From assembly GCF_026015625.1 (NCBI RefSeq), contig NZ_JAPDVG010000001.1, forward strand, positions 2,776,001-2,840,000: a DNA stretch of 64,000 nucleotides, in the 5' to 3' direction. This document shows, in pieces, positions 17,837 through 25,740 of this stretch. Origin of the DNA: Segatella copri (GTDB taxonomy: Bacteria > Bacteroidota > Bacteroidia > Bacteroidales > Bacteroidaceae). Both the position numbers and the translations under genes were made by a program. Each line of letters begins with the position of its first letter. Within the stretch, counting starts at the first letter, position 1. The notes under the pieces are model-generated. The model saw only the letters and a list, made by a program, of their open reading frames with translations. It was not told where the DNA came from and ran no database searches.

Positions 17837-17968
17837 TAGATTTGCACAAAGTTGCCAAATCGGCATAAAGCAAGCGAGTGAGGAATATTGAAGTAGTTCA
17901 GTTACTAAATCGTGAGCCACAGTTACCTATGCAAAGCAGGTAACAATGCGGAAAGGCAACTTTGTGCA
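17837..17968 (+). ncRNA. Candidate structured small RNA with its own -7 box
   Basis: TAGATTTG (17837-17844) matches the Bacteroidota -7 box. Transcription from about 17849 would give an RNA whose ends pair: TGCACAAAGTTGCC (17843-17856) is perfectly complementary to GGCAACTTTGTGCA (17955-17968). Inside is a second hairpin, GTTACCT...AGGTAAC, near 17921-17943. No ORF of note. It lies about 90 bp before the first integrase gene, so it could be a leader, antisense or attachment-site structure. I do not recognise a known RNA family. Confidence 0.4.
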
Positions 17969-18014
17969 TCAACGGATTTTATTGCGCTGATTCTCAATGT
18001 TTTGCGTATCAAGG

Positions 18015-18060
18015 AACGCTTACAAAATGATTATATTTGCACACTCAAAATGTAAGCGTT
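18015..18060 (+). promoter_or_regulatory. Integrase promoter framed by a 10-bp inverted repeat
   Basis: TATATTTG at 18032-18039 is a good -7 box; no well-spaced TTTG is seen upstream. AACGCTTACA (18015-18024) and TGTAAGCGTT (18051-18060) are perfect inverted copies on either side, the second one touching the integrase ATG. This geometry suggests an operator controlling integrase expression. Confidence 0.6.
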
Positions 18061-19293
18061 ATGAAAATCGAAAAATTCAAGGTGTTGCTCTACCTGAAAA
18101 AGAGCGGAATGGACAAGAATGGAAAAGCTCCCATCATGGGACGCATCACGGTGAACAGGACTATGGCGCAGTTCTCCTGCAAGTTGTCTTGCACTCCATC
18201 GCTTTGGAATCCTCGTGCCAGCCGATTGGAGGGCAAGAGCAAGGAAGCCGTGGAGACCAACAAGGACATCGAGCAGTTGTTGCTTTCCATCCAAAAGGCT
18301 TTCGATGTGCTTGTGGAAAAGAGAACGGACTTCGAGGCTAAGGATGTCAAGGAGGCTTTGCAGGGCAGCGTCAAGACACAGACCACCCTTCTCTCCTTCG
18401 TGGACGAGCATATCAGTGAACTCAGTACCCATGAGGGCATCGATATGTCGAAGAGCAGTGTCTGGACTTACAGAAAGATTCGCAAGAATCTCGCTGAGTT
18501 CATCGGGGAGAAGTATAGGTTGACTGATTTGGCTTTCGGACAGCTGACCGAGCCTTTCATCAGTGACTTTCACCATTACCTGCTTGACGAGAAAGGCTTT
18601 TCATCAGGAACCATCACCATCTATGTGTCGCTCTTCAAGAAGATGTGCCGCATCGCCTTTGAGCGAGGCTTGTGCAAGAACCTGCTGTTCGCCCATTATC
18701 GGGTTGGCACTCCAAAGGTTACGACACCCAAGGCTCTCAGCATGTCTGATTTCATAAAAATCCGTGATGCGGAACTGCCCGAAGACAAGCCGAGACTATC
18801 CGTTAGCCGTGACCTGTTTCTTTTCGCCTGCTATGCAGGAACAGCCTTCATAGACACCGTTTCCATCACGAAAGCCAATGTCAAGGTGTTGGAGGATGGT
18901 GACAAATGGCTCATCTATAACCGCAAGAAGACCGGAACACTTGCCAGGGTGAAACTCCTGTCCGAAGCGTTGGAGCTGGTGGCGAAATACGAGGACGGGG
19001 CAAGAGATACCCTTTTCCCATTGCTGAGCACGAATCGTGTTCGTATCGATCTCATCACCATCTGCAAGTTGGCGGAAACGAGCAAGACCTATTCCTACCA
19101 TTCGGGACGACACTCGTTCGCCAGCCTCATTACGCTGGAGGCTGGTGTGCCGATGGAGACCATCTGCAAGATGCTCGGTCACAAGGATGTGAAGATGACG
19201 CAGCGGTATGCGAGAGTAACCCAGAAGAAGCTGTTTGAGGACATGGACAAGTTCATCGCTGCAACCGGGAAGGACTTTATTCTCGCATTATGA
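18061..19293 (+). CDS. Tyrosine recombinase/integrase 1
   Basis: 410-aa site-specific recombinase of the Bacteroidota (CTnDOT/Tn4555-like) type. Domains in order: an Arm-type DNA-binding N-terminus (MKIEKFKVLLYLKKSG... with GRITVNRTMAQFS), a phage_int_SAM_5 core-binding domain (about 105-205), and the catalytic domain. Visible catalytic residues: SGRHSFAS (HxxR-type), GHKDVKMTQRYARV with the nucleophile Tyr. As in many Bacteroidota integrases the first catalytic Arg is not in the usual place (ACYAGTAFIDTVSI). Start 18061 is chosen because a -7 box lies directly upstream. A second recombinase follows 64 bp later. Confidence 0.93.
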   Translation: MKIEKFKVLLYLKKSGMDKNGKAPIMGRITVNRTMAQFSCKLSCTPSLWNPRASRLEGKSKEAVETNKDIEQLLLSIQKAFDVLVEKRTDFEAKDVKEALQGSVKTQTTLLSFVDEHISELSTHEGIDMSKSSVWTYRKIRKNLAEFIGEKYRLTDLAFGQLTEPFISDFHHYLLDEKGFSSGTITIYVSLFKKMCRIAFERGLCKNLLFAHYRVGTPKVTTPKALSMSDFIKIRDAELPEDKPRLSVSRDLFLFACYAGTAFIDTVSITKANVKVLEDGDKWLIYNRKKTGTLARVKLLSEALELVAKYEDGARDTLFPLLSTNRVRIDLITICKLAETSKTYSYHSGRHSFASLITLEAGVPMETICKMLGHKDVKMTQRYARVTQKKLFEDMDKFIAATGKDFILAL

Positions 19294-19357
19294 ACAAGGC
19301 TTTCAACTTTTCTTTTTACAGTTTCAACTACATTATTATATTATAAGGACAACAACT

Positions 19358-20569
19358 ATGAGCAGAAGTACATTTTCAATTTTGCCTTACATCAACAGAC
19401 AGAAGGTGAAGGCAGACGGAACAGCCAACATACTTTGCCGCATCACCGTTGACGGCAAAAGCGCAGCCATTTCCACAGGCATATCCTGTACCCCACAGGA
19501 GTGGAACGCCAAGAAGGGAGAGGTACGGAACGCAAGGGACAACGGACGATTGGCAAGTTTCCTTGCTGAGGTCAAGGATAAATACAACTCACTTCTTACC
19601 ACCAATGGCATCATCACCGTGGAAATGCTGAAGGCTGTGTTGAAGGACAAGGACACGACAGGAAGGTTCTTGCTGAACTTTGGTGATACCATCGTGGAAT
19701 GGTATCGAACCTCAAAAGCCAGACAAACCTTTCTGCACAAGCGGACATGGCAGAAGAACCTGAGAGCCTTTGTCCATTCGTTGGATAAGGACGACATCGC
19801 CTTTGAGGACATAGACGAGAATTTCGGGGAGGAATACAAGCTATTCCTGAAACGAGACCAGGGACGCATCGACAGCTACGTGAACCATTGCCTTCTATGG
19901 CTGAACATGTTGATGTACAAGGCAGTGGACAGGAGCATTGTCCGCTTCAATCCCATAGCCAAGATAGGGTATGAGAAGAAGGCAGCCCCGAAGATGACCC
20001 ATATCAGCAAGGCAGACTTCATCAAGATGCTCTCTACCCCGATGGCTGACGAGCGAACGGAGCTTGCACGCAGATGTTTCATTTTTGCCTCGCTCACCTC
20101 CTTATCCTATATAGATGTAAAGAAACTGTACCCTCACCATATCAGTGAGAACTCTGAGGGTAGGAAGTTCATCCGCAAGGAAAGAGAGAAGACAGGCGTG
20201 GAGTTCTTCGTGCCACTCCATCCGATAGCCGAGAAGATTCTTTCGCTCTACAATACCACGGACGACAGCAAGCCTGTTTTTCCACTGGGTGAGAAGAAAG
20301 ACATCTATCTTGATGTGCATACCCTTGGAATGGTGCTTGGCATAAGTAATAAGTTGGGATTCCACGCCAGCCGCCATACATTCGGAGTCTTGATGCTCAA
20401 CGAGGAAATTCCCATCGGCAGCATAGCCAAGATGATGGGACACGCAGACATTACAAGCACACAGGTCTATGCGCAGGTGACGGAGCAGAAGATTTCAAAT
20501 GACATGGATAAGCTTATTGCCAAGCGAGAAAGGAACAGATTGTCGAACGAAAAAACTATTGGAAAATGA
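19358..20569 (+). CDS. Tyrosine recombinase/integrase 2
   Basis: 403-aa tyrosine recombinase with the same layout as its neighbour: Arm_DNA_bind-like N-terminus (STFSILPYINRQKVKADGTA), core-binding domain (about 105-205), catalytic domain with SRHTFGV, MMGHADITSTQVYAQV (nucleophile Tyr) and the SLSYIDVKKL segment lacking the first Arg. It is not a copy of integrase 1; identity is clearly low. Paired recombinases of this sort are normal in Bacteroidota integrative mobilizable elements. The ATG at 19358 (MSRSTFSIL) is preferred over the upstream ATG at 19235, which lies within integrase 1. Its stop overlaps the next gene's ATG by 4 nt. Confidence 0.92.
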   Translation: MSRSTFSILPYINRQKVKADGTANILCRITVDGKSAAISTGISCTPQEWNAKKGEVRNARDNGRLASFLAEVKDKYNSLLTTNGIITVEMLKAVLKDKDTTGRFLLNFGDTIVEWYRTSKARQTFLHKRTWQKNLRAFVHSLDKDDIAFEDIDENFGEEYKLFLKRDQGRIDSYVNHCLLWLNMLMYKAVDRSIVRFNPIAKIGYEKKAAPKMTHISKADFIKMLSTPMADERTELARRCFIFASLTSLSYIDVKKLYPHHISENSEGRKFIRKEREKTGVEFFVPLHPIAEKILSLYNTTDDSKPVFPLGEKKDIYLDVHTLGMVLGISNKLGFHASRHTFGVLMLNEEIPIGSIAKMMGHADITSTQVYAQVTEQKISNDMDKLIAKRERNRLSNEKTIGK

Positions 20570-20928
20570 ACAGAGGAGTTATAACTATCAGCGAGAGCGG
20601 AACGGTATCCATGCCGACCGATACTGTATGGATGACCATGCAGGAGATTGCCGACATGTATAATGTGTTCGGCTGCTATGTGCGCAAGGCTGTCAAGGCT
20701 ATATTCAAGGATGGCATTCTGAAAGAGCAGGGTGTACACCGTCATGTCAGGAAGAACGACCGCATCAGCTATGATGTGTATAGCCTTGAACTCGTCATTG
20801 CGGTAGCCTTCCGTATTGACAGCATTGAGAGCAGAGCCTTTCGGGAGTTCATCATGCAGTCCGTCATCGGCAAGCAGACAAGCCGCACGAAACTGGTCTG
20901 TATCTTTACAGAGAACGCAATGGCATAG
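20566..20928 (+). CDS. RhuM-like mobile-element protein
   Basis: 120-aa soluble protein. The segment WMTMQEIADMYNVFGCYVRKAVKAIFKDG, then a Tyr-containing YDVYSLELVIAVAFRIDS segment, follows the pattern of the RhuM (virulence protein RhuM) family: HTH-like N-terminus, then 'Y.ldaIIAVGYRv.S..g..FR.W'. Here FREFI replaces the usual FRxWA. It is coupled to integrase 2 (ATGA overlap), a position such proteins often hold in Bacteroidota integrative elements. Likely DNA-binding accessory factor; exact job unknown. Full RhuM proteins are about 300 aa, so this is a short form. Confidence 0.7.
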   Translation: MNRGVITISESGTVSMPTDTVWMTMQEIADMYNVFGCYVRKAVKAIFKDGILKEQGVHRHVRKNDRISYDVYSLELVIAVAFRIDSIESRAFREFIMQSVIGKQTSRTKLVCIFTENAMA

Positions 20929-21078
20929 ACCTGCCATAAAGCAACGTTCCTTGGAGGCTTTGCGCCTCCAGCCACTTGGGCGAACCACCGCAGTGTGTTT
21001 TAGCATGGTATTAGATTTATACAGGTAACACAAATGATACCCGGCAAACACGACCAACTCGGTATAGCCAATAAAACG

Positions 21079-21127
21079 AGGCGACAACCTATAACAACCA
21101 CGCTCGGTAAGTTATACGTTGTCGCCT
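21079..21127. terminator. Long hairpin between RhuM-like and HTH genes
   Basis: AGGCGACAACCTATAAC (21079-21095) pairs with GTTATACGTTGTCGCCT (21111-21127), one mismatch, 15-nt loop. It sits between convergent genes and would terminate both. Confidence 0.7.
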
Positions 21128-21166
21128 TGTTCATTTCACCCCACTCATCAAGGACATGTATTTCTC

Positions 21167-21475
21167 CTACAAGCCCTTCATTCTGTACGCCTCACGATAG
21201 TTAGCCATCAGAATCTTCTGAATGTCGGACTCGCGGTAGAGTATCTTTCCGCCAAGCTGGATATACGGGATGACACCGTTGTTTCGGTAGTCCTGCAGGG
21301 TTCTTCGGCTCAGTTGCAGCCTGGCACAAAGCTCCTTGTCCGTCATGAAGCGCTCACCATCAAGCATGGGACGGTAGTTCATCACGGCACGTTCAAAATT
21401 GTCAACCATTCGGTTGAGGTGGTTCACGATGTGGTTCATCCACTCGCTGTTTCTTGTCATTACTTCATTGCTCAT
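21167..21475 (-). CDS. Helix-turn-helix (MerR/excisionase-like) protein A
   Basis: 102 aa. The C-terminal half is an HTH_17-type winged HTH: FMTDKELCARLQLSRRTLQDYRNNGVIPYIQLGGKILYRESDIQKIL. The N-terminal half is helical and probably dimerizes. Paired small HTH proteins of this kind lie beside the integrases in Bacteroidota mobilizable elements and include excisionases (Xis). The likely role is excision or control of the integrase promoters. It lies downstream of HTH protein B on the same strand with an 82-bp gap. Confidence 0.82.
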   Translation of the reverse strand: MSNEVMTRNSEWMNHIVNHLNRMVDNFERAVMNYRPMLDGERFMTDKELCARLQLSRRTLQDYRNNGVIPYIQLGGKILYRESDIQKILMANYREAYRMKGL

Positions 21476-21557
21476 AGTTGTCTCGTTTTATTGTTGATAC
21501 TTACGTTACTCGTTTTACTTGCTGCATTGGATTAAGTGGCTGTTGTATATTGACAGC

Positions 21558-21869
21558 CTAACCTGTGCGCTTGCGAAAGCGCATGTCCTTTTTCTTGTCC
21601 TCCACTACTGCTACGATAGCCATCACGTCCTCCGGCTTGTAGTAGGTCTTGTGGCTGATTTGCGTATAAGCCAAAGTTCCGTTGTCCCGAAGCGTCTGCA
21701 CTGTCCGTGGGCAGATGTTGAGCGTCTGACACACGTCCTGCGTGTCGAGCCACTTGTTCATGGTCTTGTCCTCACTGCGCTCACGGATTCTGTCCATGCG
21801 CTTCACGAAGTTCTCCAACTGGGCATCAAGATAGTTGAATGCCTCTTCCTCGAATACGATGAATCCCAT
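21558..21869 (-). CDS. Helix-turn-helix (MerR/excisionase-like) protein B
   Basis: 103 aa with the same layout as protein A: helical N-terminus (YLDAQLENFVKRMDRIRER) and a C-terminal HTH_17 module (WLDTQDVCQTLNICPRTVQTLRDNGTLAYTQISHKTYYKPEDV). It is a diverged paralogue. It has its own promoter (21949-21979, minus strand), which probably drives both HTH genes. Likely an excisionase or regulator of element excision. Confidence 0.82.
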   Translation of the reverse strand: MGFIVFEEEAFNYLDAQLENFVKRMDRIRERSEDKTMNKWLDTQDVCQTLNICPRTVQTLRDNGTLAYTQISHKTYYKPEDVMAIVAVVEDKKKDMRFRKRTG

Positions 21870-21948
21870 ACTTTTCTTTTTTCTAAGTTAATACTATGTT
21901 GTATGTCGCAAAGCTCCACGCATATGCTGTGCTCCACGTTTGTGAGTG

Positions 21949-21979
21949 CAAAGATAAGGCACGGCAATCTAAAAACAAG
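21949..21979 (-). promoter_or_regulatory. Promoter of the two HTH genes
   Basis: On the minus strand: CTTG (21979-21976), 19-bp spacer, TATCTTTG (21956-21949). Leader of about 75 nt before the ATG at 21869. Confidence 0.7.
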
Positions 21980-22266
21980 CGTTTTCAATTTCTGTGGCAG
22001 TATGTTGCCGGGGTTTGCCGACTTCAACGCCAAAAACAACAAGAAAAACTTGCACGACTGCAACGAATACATGAACAATGATGAGTTGAGAAATACGTTG
22101 AAGTTATCACAGCTGTTCTCATTCACCCACAAGCAAGCCACAACTAAATTGCCACGTTACACCCAATCAGTTGCATGGCAGCACTCAGTATACTTACTTT
22201 GCAGCCGACAATCGGTCAATGGTGCATACCGTGACCACTATACCAACAATTTAAACAAGTTAAGCT

Positions 22267-22746
22267 ATGGCAAGAACAAAAGAAACGAAAATGTTTCCTG
22301 AACAGCAGGAGAAAATGACACAGGAGGTGATGGCTTCGCTTCAACCATCCACTTATGGTAAAGACTATGCCCAAAAACATAGCTCTTTCTTTGAAGAGGT
22401 GGAGAACTCCGATTTAGAAGTTGTGACAGAGAATGTGGCTGCAACAACCTCCAACATGGAGGACGAGCTGACGAACGAGGTTCAATCGCCACCGAATCCG
22501 CAGAAGCGCATCAGTGGCAAGCAGCGCAAGGCGACATTGGAGGAGTATCAGCAGACCTTCCTCCAAGTTCCAAGGATTGACGACCGCAAGCCAGTCTTTG
22601 TCAGTTCCGATGTGCGAGACCGTCTTGATCGTGTCGTCCGCATCCTCGGAGGGAGACGCATGAGCGTATCGGGCATCATCGAGAACATCGTGCGCCACCA
22701 CCTAAGCCTTTATGAAGAGGACTTCGAGGCTTGGCGCAAATTGTGA
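22267..22746 (+). CDS. DUF3408 mobilization-element protein
   Basis: 159-aa protein. The C-terminal 75 residues match DUF3408: YQQTFLQVPRIDDRKPVFVSSDVRDRLDRVVRILGGRRMSVSGIIENIVRHHLSLYEEDFEAWRKL, ribbon-helix-helix-like in its last half. The N-terminal half is low-complexity and acidic. DUF3408 proteins occur almost only in Bacteroidota conjugative and mobilizable elements, next to mobilization genes, and likely bind DNA near oriT. A TTACTTTG box lies about 65 bp upstream. It is transcribed toward the mob genes. Confidence 0.85.
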   Translation: MARTKETKMFPEQQEKMTQEVMASLQPSTYGKDYAQKHSSFFEEVENSDLEVVTENVAATTSNMEDELTNEVQSPPNPQKRISGKQRKATLEEYQQTFLQVPRIDDRKPVFVSSDVRDRLDRVVRILGGRRMSVSGIIENIVRHHLSLYEEDFEAWRKL

Positions 22747-22815
22747 GAATTAAGGTCTGCGACCTTGGACGTGGATAGCTGAAAGGCTGTAGTTCCAACT
22801 AACGTGTTCTGAGAG

Positions 22816-22857
22816 GGAGCGAGGTTATGTTTTGGGACCCCCAGAACGCCTCGCTCC
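22816..22857 (+). other. Candidate origin of transfer (oriT)
   Basis: Perfect 9-bp inverted repeat GGAGCGAGG (22816-22824) / CCTCGCTCC (22849-22857) enclosing GGGACCCCC, plus a second nested pair GTTCTG/CAGAAC. The 180-bp non-coding gap between DUF3408 and MobC is where oriT is expected for MobC/MobB relaxosomes. The location is inference; the repeats are seen directly. Confidence 0.5.
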
Positions 22858-22930
22858 ACCATGAGGGCGGAGAAATTTTGCTCCCGACGGTCGCAGAAAG
22901 TGAGTGTACCAACTGTAAACAGTGTATCGA

Positions 22931-23344
22931 ATGACAAACGTACAGGAACAAGACAAGAGAAAGGGCGGAAGACCGCCCACAGGCAGGGTTCGCAAGCTGT
23001 CGAAGTCTGTCACGGTGAAGTTCTCGAAGCCAAGCTACGAGGCATTGAGACTGAGGGCGAGAAAAGCCAACCGCAAGTTGGCGGAGTACATCCGTGAGTC
23101 CGCCTTGAACGGCGAGGTGGTTAGCGGACACAGCGCAGAGACGGTAGCCATCGCCAAGCACCTCATTGGCATGGCGAACAACCTCAACCAACTTACCAAG
23201 CTGTCGCATCAGAGAGGTTTCCACGAAACCCATGTGTATGTGGTGGACTTGTTGAGGAGATTGAAAACTGTCCTTGTTGAGTATCGGCAAGGAAATTCCA
23301 AACCGAATCAAAGCGGAAAGAACAGAAGGGAGGATACACCATGA
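22931..23344 (+). CDS. mobC: MobC-family relaxosome protein
   Basis: 137-aa basic protein. VTVKFSKPSYEALRLRARKANRKLAEYIRESALNG is the ribbon-helix-helix-like segment of plasmid mobilization protein MobC, followed by the helical 'IGMANNLNQLTKLSHQ' segment. It should bind oriT and help melt DNA for the relaxase. ATG at 22931 is chosen; an in-frame GTG at 22922 would add three residues. It overlaps the relaxase ATG by 4 nt. Confidence 0.88.
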   Translation: MTNVQEQDKRKGGRPPTGRVRKLSKSVTVKFSKPSYEALRLRARKANRKLAEYIRESALNGEVVSGHSAETVAIAKHLIGMANNLNQLTKLSHQRGFHETHVYVVDLLRRLKTVLVEYRQGNSKPNQSGKNRREDTP

Positions 23345-24291
23345 TAGGCAAGCTAAAGAAAGGCACATCTTTTGGTGGCTGCATCCGCTATGTGACAGGC
23401 AAGGACGAGGCGAAGATCCTTGCCTCTGATGGTGTGTTACTCGGCACGAATACCGAAATGGCGCAAAGCTTTGAGCTACAAAGGCAACTAAATCCAAGGA
23501 TTAAGAAGCCGGTGGGACATATAGCTTTGAGCTTCAAGCCCGAGGACAAGCCACGCTTGACGGATGAGTTCATGGCTAAGATAGCCATTGAATACATGCA
23601 GATGATGGGCATCACCGATACCCAATTCATCATCGTAAGGCATCACAATACTGACAATCCACATTGCCATATAGTATATAACCGCATCAATAACGATGGC
23701 AAGCTCATATCAGACAGGAATGATTACAGGCGTAATGAGCAAGTGACCAAGGCTCTTAAATCCAAGTATGGATTTACTTACGGAACGGACAAGAGCAATA
23801 CTAATACTCGTAAATTACGCAATGCCGAGCGAGCCAAATATGAGATTCACAATGCTGTTAAGGACGCATTGAAAATGGCAGATAGTTGGGAAAAGCTCAG
23901 AAGCGAATTTGCAAAACGAGGTGTTCACTTGGAGTTTGTCTATAAGGACAAGGAGCAAGCCAAGATTCAAGGCATCCGTTTTAGCAAGGATGGATATAGT
24001 TTTAAGGGTACGCAGATTAGCCGAGAATACAGCTTTGTCAAGTTGGATGCAAGACTTGGCACTGAGTATAATCGTGTATCGCCAAGATCCGAATCTATGC
24101 AGGGAGGACAACTAAGTTGTCACCAAGTAGAACAGACTCAACCAACGGCAGAACATACCCAAGACCCTTGGAGTGGTATTTCTTCCATCGGCTTGTTCGC
24201 TCCGTCTAATGCCCAAACTTATGAGCTATTCCCAGAGGATGAATCCGCCAAGAAGAAAAAGAGAAAACGCAGAAAGGGCTTCAGCCTTTGA
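23341..24291 (+). CDS. MobB/MobA-type relaxase
   Basis: 316-aa relaxase (MobA/VirD2-like relaxase domain) that nicks oriT and pilots the strand during transfer. The opening MIGKLKKGTSFGGCIRYVTGK holds the usual conserved start; the three-His metal motif is HHNTDNPHCH (H102, H108, H110). The catalytic Tyr of this group is expected near Y17 in the CIRYVT segment. The C-terminus is short and basic (KKKKRKRRKG). No conjugation apparatus is present in the window, so transfer would need a helper element in trans: this is a mobilizable, not self-transmissible, module. Confidence 0.92.
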   Translation: MIGKLKKGTSFGGCIRYVTGKDEAKILASDGVLLGTNTEMAQSFELQRQLNPRIKKPVGHIALSFKPEDKPRLTDEFMAKIAIEYMQMMGITDTQFIIVRHHNTDNPHCHIVYNRINNDGKLISDRNDYRRNEQVTKALKSKYGFTYGTDKSNTNTRKLRNAERAKYEIHNAVKDALKMADSWEKLRSEFAKRGVHLEFVYKDKEQAKIQGIRFSKDGYSFKGTQISREYSFVKLDARLGTEYNRVSPRSESMQGGQLSCHQVEQTQPTAEHTQDPWSGISSIGLFAPSNAQTYELFPEDESAKKKKRKRRKGFSL

Positions 24292-24620
24292 TGCAAGTTA
24301 CAGACTTAAAAATAGAATCGAACATGAAAGAAGAACTATTGGAAGCCATCTACGGCACAGTTGAGAGATTGGAGCAGAAAGTTGATGAACTTTCTGTCTC
24401 CACAAAGAACGCAGGAGCGGAAACTGTTCTCAGCCCTGCAAGTGTTGACACAAGCAAACTTGAAAAAGCCATTCTTTCTGCATCTGCAAGAGAAGAGGAA
24501 ACTATTGGAAAATTGGCAAAATTAAGAGAGGCGATATGCGTCTATATCGACCTTACCAAGAAAGAAGTAAGCAAAGATGAACAGCGAAGTAAACTCTTGT
24601 TTATACCATTAATCAGGTGA
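24291..24620 (+). CDS. Small coiled-coil protein downstream of the relaxase
   Basis: 109 aa. ATG at 24291 overlaps the relaxase stop by one base (TGATG); a second ATG at 24324 gives MKEELLEAIYG and may be the true start. It is rich in heptad-like segments (VERLEQKVDEL, EKAILSASAREEETIGKLAKLREAI), suggesting a coiled coil. I do not recognise a named family, but small helical proteins are common right after MobB in Bacteroidota elements. The next gene starts with GTG inside its stop codon, so it is translationally coupled on both sides. Confidence 0.7.
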   Translation: MQVTDLKIESNMKEELLEAIYGTVERLEQKVDELSVSTKNAGAETVLSPASVDTSKLEKAILSASAREEETIGKLAKLREAICVYIDLTKKEVSKDEQRSKLLFIPLIR

Positions 24621-25075
24621 AACAAGAACTGAATGCCACATCAAAAGTTGTGCAGGACAAACTTCACGCAATAGGGTACAAACCTCAAAAGAAGGTTGTC
24701 ACCCACCGCTTTGAGCCAACTTCAAAGTATGTTCTTCTTTTCATTGTTGGCATGGCTCTGTCACTTGTCATATCCATTTGGGGCAATCTTACCCAATGGC
24801 GAGAGCACCAAGATTGGGAGGAGACAGACTTGAAGTATCGGGCATTGAAGATGGTTCTTCCATCTAACGATCCAAATGTTCGATACATCGAAAAGAACTT
24901 TTCTGTATGCCCAAATAAAGAAGTTACTGAGAAAGTGAGAACTCATGTAAATATTTACGAGGACTCAATTCGCTATCATAACGAAATGATACAGATGGCA
25001 GCAATTAAAGATAGCATTGCTAATAGCCTATTTAAAGAGGTGAATGAAATTAAAAAGAAAATTAATCAGAAATAA
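24617..25075 (+). CDS. Single-span membrane protein of the mob operon
   Basis: 152 aa starting with GTG (24617) that overlaps the previous stop (GTGA). One transmembrane segment, YVLLFIVGMALSLVISIWGNL (about residues 38-58), separates a basic N-terminus from a helical extracytoplasmic C-terminus ending KEVNEIKKKINQK. No named family recognised. As the last gene of the mob operon it may link the relaxosome to the membrane; that is inference. Confidence 0.7.
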   Translation: MKQELNATSKVVQDKLHAIGYKPQKKVVTHRFEPTSKYVLLFIVGMALSLVISIWGNLTQWREHQDWEETDLKYRALKMVLPSNDPNVRYIEKNFSVCPNKEVTEKVRTHVNIYEDSIRYHNEMIQMAAIKDSIANSLFKEVNEIKKKINQK

Positions 25076-25078
25076 TAG

Positions 25079-25198
25079 ACAACGACCAACGGGTACAAGC
25101 GCATTCTTCGCTTCGACAAGATTAAGACTAACGGTCTTCGCATCGTATTCGACAGCGCAAGGGCTTGTCCGTGCATCAACAATGTTTCAGCATACTAA
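25079..25198 (+). pseudogene. C-terminal remnant of an alpha-L-fucosidase (GH29)
   Basis: About 39 codons read TTTNGYKRILRF... to ...ACPCINNVSAY-stop. GH29 alpha-L-fucosidases end with 'GTTIGYKRIlRFp.....vrv.i..s.a.P.i..f..Y', an excellent fit including the terminal Tyr. An in-frame TAG at 25076 closes it off from the mob gene, so only the last 5% of the gene remains. This looks like the scar of an insertion or deletion joining mob DNA to a former glycoside hydrolase gene. Confidence 0.65.
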
Positions 25199-25226
25199 CT
25201 TTCATTCAACTCTCAACTATTCATCC

Positions 25227-25272
25227 GTGTCCGTGATGCCACTCGTTTGACATTGCGGACACATTTTCTTTT
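25227..25272 (+). terminator. Weak terminator after the fucosidase remnant
   Basis: GTGTCCG (25227-25233) / CGGACAC (25256-25262) stem followed by a T-rich run (TTTTCTTTT). The loop is long at 22 nt. Confidence 0.4.
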
Positions 25273-25728
25273 ATGACGGCTATGAAAAAGAAATTGATAA
25301 TAATAACTGTTTTGGTTATCGCTTTGGTTACATCTTATATATTCTGCGGTACTGACAAAAATGATACATAGATTGACTCAATTAAAATCGAAGAATATAC
25401 GGCTGCTTTAAGCAACAAGATTGATTTGGATTCTATTGCGGGAACTTATTGCGGTGTATTACCGCCGAATGTGGAAACAACACTCATATTAAATGCTGAT
25501 GGTACCTACTTATTGATACAGACATTCAAAGGAAAGCAGCACGAGCAGGAAAAGTTAAGAGGTTCTTTCCATATGCTTGACGGTAACATATTGATGCTTG
25601 CACATCCTTCGAGTGGCGACAATATATTCTATAAGGTGAGGGATGCCAACCATATTATTCTGATAGATTCGTTTGGTAACGAACCTAAAAAAGAAAATCG
25701 GGATAACTATGCCCTAATAAAGAAATGA
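25273..25728 (+). pseudogene. NlpE-like exported protein gene with in-frame TAG
   Basis: Frame 25273-25728 reads MTAMKKKLIIITVLVIALV... (membrane/signal segment with Cys at residue 24), then TAG at 25369-25371, then continues in the same frame: DLDSIAGTYCGVLPPNVETTLILNADGTYLL, which matches the NlpE N-terminal domain ('G.Y.G.LP..dg..t.l.L..dgtY.l'), through to ...DNYALIKK-stop. The stop therefore falls between signal and domain. A single nonsense mutation is the simplest reading; a restart at TTG 25426 would yield a cytoplasmic 100-aa domain of no obvious use. NlpE-like proteins are envelope-stress or copper-related lipoproteins. It converges on the RHS operon. Confidence 0.7.
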
Positions 25729-25740
25729 AATGTAAATAAA

